From: Bacteroidetes bacterium GWF2_35_48
GTDB taxonomy: Bacteria > Bacteroidota > Bacteroidia > Bacteroidales > GWF2-35-48
Direction: 5' to 3'
Assembly (NCBI GenBank): GCA_001769125.1
Contig: MEOG01000035.1
Location: forward strand, 1 to 47,444
Length of the DNA: 47,444 nucleotides
The notes beneath the pieces were generated by a model. That model was not told the DNA's origin and did no database searches. It was given only the letters and a program-made list of their open reading frames with translations. Below, one piece after another: positions 26,551-35,331 of the stretch. The translations under genes were made by a program, and so were the position numbers. Each line of letters opens with the position of its first letter. The stretch's first letter is position 1.

Positions 26551-26560
26551 ATAATTTATC

Positions 26561-26613
26561 TTGACCCTGAAGGGGTCAAATATCAATAACCCCGAGTAAC
26601 GCAAGGGGTTATT
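26561..26613. repeat. Two adjacent small hairpins
   Basis: TTGACCC/GGGTCAA (26561-26579, loop TGAAG) and AATAACCCC/GGGGTTATT (26585-26613). They sit between the iadA terminator and the next gene. No second copy seen in the window. Confidence 0.6.
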
Positions 26614-26636
26614 AACCACAATATAACTCAAATAAA

Positions 26637-27035
26637 ATGCGAGACGAAATCGAAGATTTGCCCATTTATAAGCAGGCAAAAGAAGTATTAAAAGTTACCG
26701 AAGCCATAGTTGCCGGTATAGATGAAGAAAAAGATATGTTGCAAATTCGTGATCAGATGCTTGCCAATGCATACATGCTCGGACCCAAAATAGCGGGCGC
26801 AGAGGGCGGAGGCCTTTACAGCATTCGTATGGACAATGCAGTAATCATTAAACTTAATGCACGCGAGCTTCGCTCCATGACCTACATGCTTGAAGCAGAA
26901 GAGCTCGTTAGCCCCGATTATATTAAAGTCCTTCGCGATGAAATTGAGAAATTCAGAATTCTATTTCTCGAATGGGTAAATTCCTTTGATAAGGAAGAAG
27001 ACATAGAGGATGATGAGTGGGGGTTTCATTGGTAG
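26637..27035 (+). CDS. Hypothetical helical protein
   Basis: The 132-residue product has no signal peptide or membrane segment. It appears all-helical (four-helix-bundle-like): helices around residues 8-30, 33-52, 72-90 and 95-115, with an acidic tail ending in DDEWGFHW. A Gly-rich turn AGAEGGGLYSIRMDN separates the second and third helices. I do not recognise a family with confidence. It follows iadA on the same strand but behind a terminator, so co-transcription is unlikely. Confidence 0.7.
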   Translation: MRDEIEDLPIYKQAKEVLKVTEAIVAGIDEEKDMLQIRDQMLANAYMLGPKIAGAEGGGLYSIRMDNAVIIKLNARELRSMTYMLEAEELVSPDYIKVLRDEIEKFRILFLEWVNSFDKEEDIEDDEWGFHW

Positions 27036-27348
27036 AGAATTGCCTTTTTTATTCATTTTGCCCCATGGTTCGCGCTCGTCTTAGAGCAGGCAAATGCGCA
27101 GGCGGACGAGTGCGTATACTATAATATTTTAGCTTGTCTGAAATTTATAATAAATTATTACAAAAGAAAAAGGATTATTAATCCTAACGAAACAACAAGC
27201 GTACTCGTCTATTTCCCGCAAGGTATTGTTGGATACGAATGTGAATGTGGGGCATAATGTTCGGGTGGCAAATTGAAGTCATTTGAAGTGCTTATCCTTA
27301 CATCAGAAAATCAACCCTCAATCTGGGTTTCGACAAGCTCAACCTGCG
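27036..27348. other. Intergenic region before the heptad array
   Basis: Contains facing short arms TGCCCCA (27059-27065) and TGGGGCA (27248-27254), and one copy of the dispersed TTGAGC-GYCGAA repeat on the minus strand (27327-27342). No gene is supported. Confidence 0.5.
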
Positions 27349-27532
27349 GTTAACCTGCAACTTGCAACTTGCAACCTGCAACCTGAAACCTGCAACCTGA
27401 AACCTGAAACCTGCAACTTTCCCAACTCCCTACTTGCAACATGCAACAATAATCATTAAACTTGCAACATTAAACATTAAACTTGCAACCTGCAACCTGC
27501 AACTTGAAACTTGAAACTTGAAACTTGAAACC
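27349..27532 (+). repeat. Imperfect heptanucleotide tandem repeats (CTTGCAA / CCTGAAA)
   Basis: Two blocks of 7-base units, 27352-27418 and 27479-27532, with consensus C(T/C)TG(C/A)AA and a less regular stretch between them. The second block ends 7 bases before the start codon of the methyltransferase gene. A shorter block of the same type is at 35222-35252, upstream of the M16 peptidase gene. Confidence 0.85.
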
Positions 27533-27539
27533 AAAAAAT

Positions 27540-28685
27540 ATGAACCCATTCGAAATAATTGTAACAACGCTTTTCGGTCTTGAAGAAATTCTGGCATCGG
27601 AACTAAAGGAGCTCGGAGCATCAGATATTGAAATTCTAAACAGGGCTGTAAAATGCAGAGGCGATCAGGCGATGCTCTACAAGTGTAATTATAGCTTGAG
27701 AACAGCTATAAAAGTTCTGAAACCGATTTTTTCTTTTTATGCTGCAGACGAACAACAGCTCTATGACAATATTAAAAGAATTAATTGGGCGGATTATCTG
27801 ACTGTAAAGAAAACATTTGCTATAGACGGGAGCACGCACGGTGGAACATTTACTCATTCAAAGTATGTCGCATTAAAGTCAAAAGATGCCATTGCCGATC
27901 AGTTTCGCGACAGGCAGGGAATAAGACCATCTGTAGATATTGAGCATCCTGATTTGCGTATCAATGTTCATATTGCAGAAAAAAAAGTTATTGTATCGCT
28001 CGATAGTTCCGGTTCTTCATTAGGGAAAAGGAATTACAGACTCACGCAAACTCTTGCTCCTATTAGCGAAGTGCTGGCTGCAGGAATTATTCTTCTTTCC
28101 GGCTGGGATAAAAAGTGTGATTTTATTGATCCCATGTGCGGTTCGGGAACATTCTCTGTTGAAGCGGCATTAATGGCTGCTAATATTCCTCCCGGTCGTT
28201 TTCGTAGTTTCGGATTTGAAACATGGAATGATTTTGATTCTGTATTGTGGCAGAAAACTAAAGATGAAGCAGACGCCCTGATTGTCCCTCTGGAAACTCG
28301 TTTCTTTGCAAACGATATGGATGAGGATGCTCTGAAAATTGCTGCTGCAAATGCAGGAAGAGCAGGAGTGAAAGATGCAATATCTTTTTCAAAAGTTGAT
28401 TTTTTTGAGTCTTCTCATGATGCAGGGCAGGGGCTTGTTGTTATGAATCCCCCTTATGGTGAAAGAATAAAAGTTGAAGAAATAGTTCCGTTTTATAAAG
28501 ATATGGGAACGCGATTAAAACATTTTTATCCCGGTTGTGATGCATGGATTATAAGTTCTAATTATGATGCATTGAAATTTTTCGGTCTGCGACCATCAAG
28601 AAAAATTAAATTATTTAACGGTTCTCTTGAATGCCGTCTGCAGAAATATGAGCTGTATCTGGGCTCAAAAAAACAAAAGCAATAA
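27540..28685 (+). CDS. THUMP-domain class I RNA methyltransferase (RlmL/YcbY N-half type)
   Basis: Predicted to methylate rRNA guanine N2, by resemblance to the N-terminal half of RlmL. The frame can be read from a TTG at 27525 within the heptad repeat, but the ATG at 27540 (MNPFEIIVTTLFGLE) is the natural start, giving 381 residues. A ferredoxin-like/THUMP region covers about 1-160. The methyltransferase domain shows DPMCGSGTFSVEAAL (197-211), the AdoMet-binding acidic motif FANDMDEDALKIA, and the catalytic NPPYGERI. It is a single gene in this context. Confidence 0.9.
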   Translation: MNPFEIIVTTLFGLEEILASELKELGASDIEILNRAVKCRGDQAMLYKCNYSLRTAIKVLKPIFSFYAADEQQLYDNIKRINWADYLTVKKTFAIDGSTHGGTFTHSKYVALKSKDAIADQFRDRQGIRPSVDIEHPDLRINVHIAEKKVIVSLDSSGSSLGKRNYRLTQTLAPISEVLAAGIILLSGWDKKCDFIDPMCGSGTFSVEAALMAANIPPGRFRSFGFETWNDFDSVLWQKTKDEADALIVPLETRFFANDMDEDALKIAAANAGRAGVKDAISFSKVDFFESSHDAGQGLVVMNPPYGERIKVEEIVPFYKDMGTRLKHFYPGCDAWIISSNYDALKFFGLRPSRKIKLFNGSLECRLQKYELYLGSKKQKQ

Positions 28686-28827
28686 GAAACGATTGTTATA
28701 ATTTATAACTCAAATTTGCATAAAATAAATAGGTAAAAAAAAATCATCAGCCATTTTTAAGGAATTTTTTTTTTGCTTTATCTATTTAACTAAAAAAATG
28801 TGACTTAAATCAGAATAATAATATTTA

Positions 28828-28971
28828 GGTACGCTGCACCTTTTAAACAACGCAGCTATCGCTGCTACAAATGTTATCGCAGCTCTGCTGCTATATTTAG
28901 AATTCAGCAGCAGAGCTGCGAAATATTTGTAAAGGATAAAAAGACATAATAAAACCAAGGTGCAGAGCACC
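28828..28971. repeat. 144-bp nested palindromic element
   Basis: Outer arms 28828-28842 and 28957-28971 are inverted with two mismatches in 15 (core TGCACCTT/AAGGTGCA). Inner arms CGCAGCTCTGCTGC (28878-28891) and GCAGCAGAGCTGCG (28907-28920) are perfect over 14 bp. It has no coding capacity and fills most of the gap 28686-29118. Confidence 0.75.
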
Positions 28972-29118
28972 GTAATATATACTGAGCATTAAAAATTTGA
29001 TGATATTTTGTAACCATTTAAGCGATGCAGTGCGATGCGTTGAGTATGTCGAAATGTGTAAATAGCTGTGGCGAAAAATATACGTTCAAATCACAACCTC
29101 ATTAATAAATATCAAAAC

Positions 29119-30300
29119 ATGAACCCTGACGAAAAAATTATTCAGTTCCTAAAAGCCCTTGAGGATAGTTTAAGCAGCAATTCTTTTGTTAAAATATCAT
29201 TAGGAAATTACAAAGGGAAAGAAGATAATCTTAAAAATATTTATATAAAAAAAATCCTGATAAAATCAGAAGAAAAATTAAGTTTTACATACCGTTATAA
29301 AACACGCGATATAGTTAAGAATTATTCAATCTCAGAAAGCAATTCTATACTTCAGAAATTGCTGACAGAAGGTTTTTATGTTGCAACACTTTTCACTACA
29401 GAATATGATTTGCAGTATGAAAATTTTTACGATAAAAAATTTACTATAAGAAAAATTCCTGCAACGATAAAAGAACTGCCCTCGATTGAACACGACAGAA
29501 ATAAAAATCGTCAGATAACTGCATCATCGGAAAAGAACTATTTGTTTGAGCTTGGTATTACTGATAAATCGGGAAATGTATTAAAAAATTCGCAGGATAA
29601 ATTCAAACAGATAAATCACTATATCGAAAACCTGAGCGCGCTATTAAAAGAATTTTCTTCAGACAAGGCTTTAAAAGTTGTAGATATGGGCTCTGGCAAA
29701 GGTTATCTGACTTTTGCATTATACGATTATCTGAAAAATATTTTGAAAATTGATGCGTCTGTAACAGGCGTTGAAATCAGACCCGAACTGGTTGCTTTAT
29801 GCAATAGAATTGCGAAAGACTCGGGATTTGAAAAATTAAATTTCGCAGAGGGAAGCATAAATGATTTTAAAGATAAAGATATTGATGTGCTGATTGCGCT
29901 TCATGCATGTGATACAGCTACTGATGATGCTATTTACAAAGGAATACTGGCAAATGCAGAATTAATAGTAGTCGCCCCTTGTTGCCACAAGCAGATTCGC
30001 AAACAAATTGAAAAAAATAAAAAACAAAACGAACTTGATTTTTTAATCAAACACGGTATTTTTTTAGAGCGTCAGGCTGAAATGGTAACAGACGGAATGC
30101 GGTCTTTGATTATGGAATATTTCGGATATAAAACTAAAGTTTTTGAATTTATTGCCGATGCCCATACGCACAAAAATGTACTGATTGTAGGCTCAAAAGT
30201 TAAACAATCAAAAGACAAAAAGATTTTTGAAAAATTAATTGAAATTAAAGCCTATTTTGGAATTGAATATCATCATCTGGAAAGATTATTGGATTTATAA
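29119..30300 (+). CDS. SAM-dependent methyltransferase (Methyltransf_32-like)
   Basis: The frame is open from a GTG at 29068, but the ATG at 29119 is preferred; it gives 393 residues and excludes a segment that begins just after a dispersed repeat. Residues 1-150 are an N-terminal domain of unknown role. The Rossmann methyltransferase domain begins near 185 with KVVDMGSGKGYLTFALYDYL, then TGVEIRPELVALCN, ALHACDTATDDAI and VAPCCHKQIRKQI. The last motif is typical of the Methyltransf_32 group. The substrate is not known from the sequence; RNA is likely. Confidence 0.8.
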   Translation: MNPDEKIIQFLKALEDSLSSNSFVKISLGNYKGKEDNLKNIYIKKILIKSEEKLSFTYRYKTRDIVKNYSISESNSILQKLLTEGFYVATLFTTEYDLQYENFYDKKFTIRKIPATIKELPSIEHDRNKNRQITASSEKNYLFELGITDKSGNVLKNSQDKFKQINHYIENLSALLKEFSSDKALKVVDMGSGKGYLTFALYDYLKNILKIDASVTGVEIRPELVALCNRIAKDSGFEKLNFAEGSINDFKDKDIDVLIALHACDTATDDAIYKGILANAELIVVAPCCHKQIRKQIEKNKKQNELDFLIKHGIFLERQAEMVTDGMRSLIMEYFGYKTKVFEFIADAHTHKNVLIVGSKVKQSKDKKIFEKLIEIKAYFGIEYHHLERLLDL

Positions 30301-30306
30301 AACAAC

Positions 30307-30666
30307 CCGCTGACTTCGACTCCCTGCCTACCGGACAGCTACCGTGTGGACACAAATCGTTTTATTATAATACGCTCGCATCAGCCTTAGCAGATAAAAA
30401 TGCGTTTAAGATGACCCTTGAGAGCTATGGTTATTGAGCGAAGTCGAAATAAGCTCGGGGGTTCTAAAACAAATGTAAATTAAAGATTTTGGCGGAAAAT
30501 TTGCTACATCACAGAGTTTATTTTGTACAAATTAATGCTTGCAAATTTTGTGACAAAATCACAGCATTGTATTGTACGAGAAGACAGGAGTTTTTAATAA
30601 ACTTTCTCTCTTCTCAAAGATGTGTCCACACGGTAGCTACCTGACAGGCAGGCACTCAGCCAGCGG
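30307..30666. repeat. 360-bp region flanked by about 46-bp inverted repeats
   Basis: Left arm 30307-30354 and right arm 30621-30666 are inverted copies. They are perfect over 18 bp (AGCTACCGTGTGGACACA at 30337-30354 against 30621-30638) and imperfect beyond (CCGCTG at the outer ends). The interior has no gene and carries one dispersed TTGAGC repeat at 30433-30449. The element fills the gap between two convergent genes. Confidence 0.75.
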
Positions 30667-30675
30667 TTTTTTATA

Positions 30676-32481
30676 TTATAGCAATCCCCCGTTCTGATAA
30701 ATCTCTAATTGCACATCTGAAAATTTATCAATTTTAATTGTCTTTCCGTTTTGTTTGTTTGATATTTCTCCGGTTTGGAAATTCACTTTTACAAAGTTGC
30801 CATCTTTTAATTCAAGTGCAGAAATATCTTTGTAAGTCATGATAGGCATTGCGGCATTGATAGCATTTCTTTCATAAATTGCCCCAAAAGATTCTGCAAT
30901 AATACAACCAATTCCAAGTGCGGAAAAGCAGTCAACAGCTTGCTGACGCGAACTTCCTGCTCCGAAATTTTTCTGAGTTACAATAATATCTCCTTTTTGC
31001 GCTTTCTTTGCAAAATCTTCATAACCTTTGAGATTATCAAGTGCGTATTGTCCCATTTGATTGATTTCTGTTATTGTCAGGTAGCGGTTGTGGAAAATCA
31101 TATCTGTATCAATATTGTCTTCTTTGATAACCCAAATGCGACCTTCAATCTCAACAGTTTTTTGAATTTTCTCTTTTGTTTTACTTGAGCTTTCCGTCTT
31201 TTGAGAAGCAGTTACTGTAAATTCAGCCGGTATTTCGGGAATATCATTTTTGGTAGTTATATATCCTGCAATAGCAGATGCTGCAACAACAGCGGGCGAA
31301 GCCAAATAAACCTCTCCATTGCCCTGTTTTCCGGGAAAGTTTCTGTTGCCCGTGCTGATTGTAATTTCTTTATTTCCATTCTGACCAACTTGTCCTGCCG
31401 CGCAGCCTGCGCAACCTGCATTGGAAACAAGTGCCCCTGCTTCTTTAAAAATATGAATCAAGCCTTCTTGTAAGCATTGCTGCCAGATAGGATCCGTTGC
31501 AGGAACAATTTTTAAAACTACACCCGGAGCAACTTTTCGCTCTTTCAGAATTTTTGCTGCAACACGCATATCTTCCATACGCCCGTTTGTGCAACTGCCA
31601 ATAAATGCTGAGTCAATTTTTGTCTTCTTTACGTTTTCAACATCAACCGTACCGTGTGGTTTGCCTGGCATTGATACCATCTGAACAAATTTAGAAATAT
31701 CAATTTCATGAACCTGTTCGTAATTTGCATCTGCATCTGCAAATAAAGGCTCAATTTTTTTTCCGGTTTTTGCTTCGCAATAAGATATAATATCTTTATT
31801 TGGAGTGAAAAGTACTATAATAGCACCCATTTCAGTTCCCATGGAAGCAATGGTTACACGCTCGTCAAGACTGAGTTTGTCAACCTCTTCTCCATATAAT
31901 TCGACAGAATATCCAAGCAATTTATTGGCGCCAAAAATTCCAAGCAGGTTCAAAACAATGTCCTTTGCACTTACTCCTTCAGGCTTTTTACCATTCAGCG
32001 TAATTTTAACAGAAGCAGGAACTTTAAACCATACAGAGCCTTTTGCAAAGGTGGCAGCAATATCCTGATCTCCCATTCCCTGACCAAATGCGCCGATTGC
32101 TCCCATGATGTTTGCATGTGAGTCGGTAGAAACAAAAGTGCTTCCTGGATAGGTCATCCCATTATCAATAGCCAGATGTGTCCCGATTCCTGTATTAATA
32201 TCATACACTTTTATTCCTTTTTCACGGGCATAAAGCCTGCACAAATGCTGATTTACCGCATATTTTTGGTCTGATCCCGTGGGGTTACAATCAAAAGTAA
32301 AAAAGGTTTTGCTGGCATCGGCAACATCCAATCCATTATCTTTAATATTCTTTACTACATTTGCTCCACCAAAGTCGCGGGCTACTCTTGAGTCAATTAA
32401 AATATCAATGTTTTCTCCCGGTTTTACAACATCGTATTTTGAATGTTTTGCTAAATTTTTTTCAATTATCGTCATTCCCAT
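30676..32481 (-). CDS. Aconitase-superfamily dehydratase, fused large and small subunits (LeuC-LeuD type)
   Basis: A hydro-lyase of the 3-isopropylmalate/homoaconitate dehydratase group, with both subunits in one 601-residue chain. Residues 1-415 are the large subunit with 4Fe-4S ligands Cys297 (IGSCTNGRMEDM), Cys357 and Cys360 (NAGCAGCAAG). A flexible Thr/Lys/Ser linker (about 421-445) follows. Residues 446-601 are the swivelling small subunit with GAGSSRQQA (508-516) and the substrate loop HNRYLTI (464-470). It is too short for the usual TCA aconitase of this phylum. No leuA or leuB is nearby, so the substrate is open: isopropylmalate, homocitrate or a methylmalate-type acid. Confidence 0.85.
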   Translation of the reverse strand: MGMTIIEKNLAKHSKYDVVKPGENIDILIDSRVARDFGGANVVKNIKDNGLDVADASKTFFTFDCNPTGSDQKYAVNQHLCRLYAREKGIKVYDINTGIGTHLAIDNGMTYPGSTFVSTDSHANIMGAIGAFGQGMGDQDIAATFAKGSVWFKVPASVKITLNGKKPEGVSAKDIVLNLLGIFGANKLLGYSVELYGEEVDKLSLDERVTIASMGTEMGAIIVLFTPNKDIISYCEAKTGKKIEPLFADADANYEQVHEIDISKFVQMVSMPGKPHGTVDVENVKKTKIDSAFIGSCTNGRMEDMRVAAKILKERKVAPGVVLKIVPATDPIWQQCLQEGLIHIFKEAGALVSNAGCAGCAAGQVGQNGNKEITISTGNRNFPGKQGNGEVYLASPAVVAASAIAGYITTKNDIPEIPAEFTVTASQKTESSSKTKEKIQKTVEIEGRIWVIKEDNIDTDMIFHNRYLTITEINQMGQYALDNLKGYEDFAKKAQKGDIIVTQKNFGAGSSRQQAVDCFSALGIGCIIAESFGAIYERNAINAAMPIMTYKDISALELKDGNFVKVNFQTGEISNKQNGKTIKIDKFSDVQLEIYQNGGLL

Positions 32482-32720
32482 GATTTATATTTTTTTATGT
32501 TTGGCTGTAAAAATATGAATTGTTCTGTTTTTTTGTACTAATTTATGATATATTTTTTAACAGGATATTAAAAATATTTTATTGTAAATTAATAGGTTAC
32601 TTTTATTATCGTACAAAATGCTTATAACTTTTCATTTTCAAAGCCTTATCGTAAATTAAAATAATATTATATTCAAAAGTTTTTTTCAATTTTATATATT
32701 TCTTTTTATAAAAAATAATT

Positions 32721-34118
32721 ATGTCGAAATCAAAAGCTGAATTTTTAGCGGAACTTGAAGCCCTTCAAAAGCAATATGAGCAATTGAAGCGGGAATATTC
32801 AGAGACATTAGCTCAGAATGAAAAATTAGTTGCAATTAATAAAAAAAATGAAGAAATTTTATCTTCCCTTCAGAGATCCAAAGGAGGAGATGATGGCAAA
32901 GATAAGCTGCTTCGGTATAAAATGGTTTCTGTTTTATATGCCAATATTCAGGGATTTTCTAAACTCACGGAGCAAATTGGAGCAGAGGCATTGATTGATG
33001 ATCTTGATAAGTTTTTTCTACAGCTCGATACAATTGTTGCAAAATATAATATCGAAAAGATTAACAGCATTGGAGATACCTATATGTGCGCGGGTGGAAT
33101 GCCGCAGAAGAATAGAACAAATCCTATTGAAATTATTCTTGCAGCACTAGAGATTCAGCAACACATGAAAAATCTTCAGGAAGAATATACAAAACAGGGA
33201 AAGAGTTTATGGGAGATAAGTATTGGTATTCACACCGGACCTGTTACCGCAAATATCATAGGTAAAAAGAAAATATCTTATGAACTGAAAGGCGATACAG
33301 TTAATATGGCAAGCCGTATTCAGGCTTCCGGAGAAGTTGGAAAAATTACGATTTCTGAAATGACTTATGAGCTTATTGAAGAATATTTCAGATGCGAATA
33401 CATCGGAAAAATGCCCGTGAAATATATGGGTGATATTTCTTTATATGCTGTTAAAGGTTTCAGCCCCGATTACTTTCTTGATAACGAAGGATTGATTCCA
33501 AATAAAAAATTCAAAATTCGTTTCGCACTCGTTAAATACGACGATCTTGAAGAATTTATTCTCAATAAACTTGAGAAAGAACTTCCAAAACATTTGTTTT
33601 ACCATAATCTGAAACATACCATAGATGTTACAAATCAGTCTGAATTAATAGGAAGAGGTGAGGGGATTGAAGATGAAGAAATGTTGTTATTGAAAACAGC
33701 CGCACTATTCCATGATCTTGGGCACACTATAAATTCAAAAGACCACGAATTTATAGGGACACAGCTTGTAAAAGAAATATTACCCAATTATAGTTATGAT
33801 GAAGAGCAGATGGAAATCATCAATGGAATTATCATGGCTACGAAATTACCTCCCACTCCTCATACTTTACTCCAAAGAATTATTTGTGATGCCGACCTCG
33901 ACTATTTAGGACGCGCAGATTTTGTGCCTGTTTCCGACACGCTTTTCCAGGAATTAAAACACATCAATGTTATTACGAATATTGATGACTGGAACAGGCT
34001 GCAGATTAAATTTCTTTCTGCACACCAGTATTTCACTGAAACTGCGAATAAACTCAGAGAAGTTAACAAGCAACAACAGATTGAGCGCATAATGAAACTG
34101 CTGCCGGAAAATCAGTAG
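32721..34118 (+). CDS. Class III nucleotide cyclase-like domain fused to an HD phosphohydrolase domain
   Basis: The 465-residue soluble protein has an N-terminal coiled coil (about 5-52), a class III cyclase homology domain (about 65-245) and an HD domain (about 290-400). In the cyclase part Lys113 and Asp119 (KINSIGDTYM), Asn195 and Arg199 (GDTVNMASRI) are kept. The first metal-binding Asp is Asn75 (VLYANIQGF, normally FADI), and the base-selecting position, Asp in adenylyl and Cys in guanylyl cyclases, is Glu188. The HD part has His299, His331-Asp332 (ALFHDLGHT) and a distal Asp (CDADLDY). It may make and degrade a cyclic nucleotide, or the cyclase part may be a sensor. Monocistronic, divergent from the dehydratase gene. 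Confidence 0.85.
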   Translation: MSKSKAEFLAELEALQKQYEQLKREYSETLAQNEKLVAINKKNEEILSSLQRSKGGDDGKDKLLRYKMVSVLYANIQGFSKLTEQIGAEALIDDLDKFFLQLDTIVAKYNIEKINSIGDTYMCAGGMPQKNRTNPIEIILAALEIQQHMKNLQEEYTKQGKSLWEISIGIHTGPVTANIIGKKKISYELKGDTVNMASRIQASGEVGKITISEMTYELIEEYFRCEYIGKMPVKYMGDISLYAVKGFSPDYFLDNEGLIPNKKFKIRFALVKYDDLEEFILNKLEKELPKHLFYHNLKHTIDVTNQSELIGRGEGIEDEEMLLLKTAALFHDLGHTINSKDHEFIGTQLVKEILPNYSYDEEQMEIINGIIMATKLPPTPHTLLQRIICDADLDYLGRADFVPVSDTLFQELKHINVITNIDDWNRLQIKFLSAHQYFTETANKLREVNKQQQIERIMKLLPENQ

Positions 34119-34223
34119 CCAGAACTTACTTCATTTTTTATTAGAAAAGTTTTTAATGAAAGATAACACCCGTCAGCAAATTATTTTCCAAGCTTTGTCT
34201 TTTTTTGCGTATTAAAAAAAATA

Positions 34224-34298
34224 GAGGTCTTCATTGGATTGGTGCAATGAGGTTCTCTAGTGTTCACTTGATTAATGACCTTTAAGAGAGTATAAGAT
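34224..34298 (+). repeat. Dispersed element, copy 1
   Basis: Block A (34224-34252, GAGGTCT..TTGGAT.GG.GCAATGAGG) matches 41814-41842 in 25 of 29 bases. Block B (34274-34298, AATGACC..TAAGAG) matches 41886 onward. The spacing between blocks differs (21 versus 43 bases). Non-coding. Confidence 0.6.
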
Positions 34299-34326
34299 AT
34301 TTTCAGGTTAAGTAGAATAACATAAA

Positions 34327-35181
34327 ATGTTAAAAAGTAATAAAATAGAAGTTATAGGAACTAAAATAACTGTTCTTTCAGAGAATCAGACTGACTTTAT
34401 AAGTTTAACTGATATGACTTCCGGTTTCAAAGAAGGTAGTGGTTTAATCGGAAAATGGATTACAAATAAAAATACTTTAGAATATATTGGGATTTGGGAA
34501 AAGATAAACAATCCTGATTTTAATTACCCCGAATTCGGGGTAATTGAAAATGAGTCTGGCGTAAATAGATTTATGATGTCTGTTGGTCAATGGATTGAAA
34601 GAACGGGAGCTAAAGGCTTGCTGGTTAAAGCCGGAAGATATGGCGGTACCTATGCGCATAAAGATATTTCCTTTCATTTTGCGATGTGGCTGAGTCCTGA
34701 ATTTCAGATATATCTTGTTAATGAATTTCAACGACTAAAAGAAATTGAAAACGACAAGTTGCAATTAGAATGGAACGTAAAACGCTTACTGTCGAAAACC
34801 AATTATCATTTACAAACAGGTGCGGTACAAAAGCATGTTATTCCAACCAAAAATTATACGAAAGATAAAGAATGGCTGATATATGCAGAAGAGGCTGATT
34901 TGCTGAATGTAGCCCTTTTTGGTTGTTCTGCAAAAGATTGGCGGAGTGTTAATCCTGGTTTAGCTCAAAGAAATTTTAATATTCGAGATGTTGCGAGTAT
35001 TAATCAATTAACCGTTTTATCGAATATAGAGAGCATGAATTCGGTCTTGATAAAGCAAGGTGTTTCTAAAGAAGACCGATATGCGCAATTGCATGAAATA
35101 GCAATATACCAACTCGACGTTCTTAATCATAAAGAACAAAAAAAGTCAATTCAAAAAAGTAAGTTTATTAATAAAGTATAA
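34327..35181 (+). CDS. KilA-N domain protein
   Basis: The 284-residue product has an N-terminal KilA-N DNA-binding-type domain (about residues 10-140: FISLTDMTSGF, LIGKWITNKNTLEYIGIWE, AGRYGGTYAHKDISFHFAMWLSPEFQIYL). A C-terminal domain follows that is also seen in bacterial KilA-N proteins (WLIYAEEADLLNVALFG). KilA-N is typical of phages and large DNA viruses, but single chromosomal copies are common in Bacteroidota. The segment NNPDFNYPEFGVI is encoded over a 24-bp perfect DNA palindrome (34522-34545). No other phage genes are nearby. Confidence 0.87.
   Translation: MLKSNKIEVIGTKITVLSENQTDFISLTDMTSGFKEGSGLIGKWITNKNTLEYIGIWEKINNPDFNYPEFGVIENESGVNRFMMSVGQWIERTGAKGLLVKAGRYGGTYAHKDISFHFAMWLSPEFQIYLVNEFQRLKEIENDKLQLEWNVKRLLSKTNYHLQTGAVQKHVIPTKNYTKDKEWLIYAEEADLLNVALFGCSAKDWRSVNPGLAQRNFNIRDVASINQLTVLSNIESMNSVLIKQGVSKEDRYAQLHEIAIYQLDVLNHKEQKKSIQKSKFINKV
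34522..34545. repeat. 24-bp perfect palindrome inside the KilA-N gene
   Basis: A perfect dyad with centre GAATTC and arms AATTACCCC/GGGGTAATT, lying within the coding region at about codons 66-73. Confidence 0.9.
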
Positions 35182-35331
35182 GTCCACTCGGAAAACCTTC
35201 TGCATATTTCTGATGAAACAAACCTTAAACTTGAAACCTTAAACTTGAAACCTGTAATTAAATAAAGTATTCACTAAAAATATCGAATAACCTGAAAAAA
35301 GATTGCATAAATTATTTTTAATCCTTTTTAT

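Noticed and set aside
27349-27532. CRISPR-like array
   Set aside because: Units are 7 bases with no spacers; it is a simple tandem repeat.
27525-27539. TTG start for the THUMP methyltransferase
   Set aside because: It is made of heptad repeat sequence; the ATG at 27540 matches the family start.
34327-35181. Prophage or mobile island around the KilA-N gene
   Set aside because: Neighbours are ordinary chromosomal genes and no integrase, structural or lysis gene is present.
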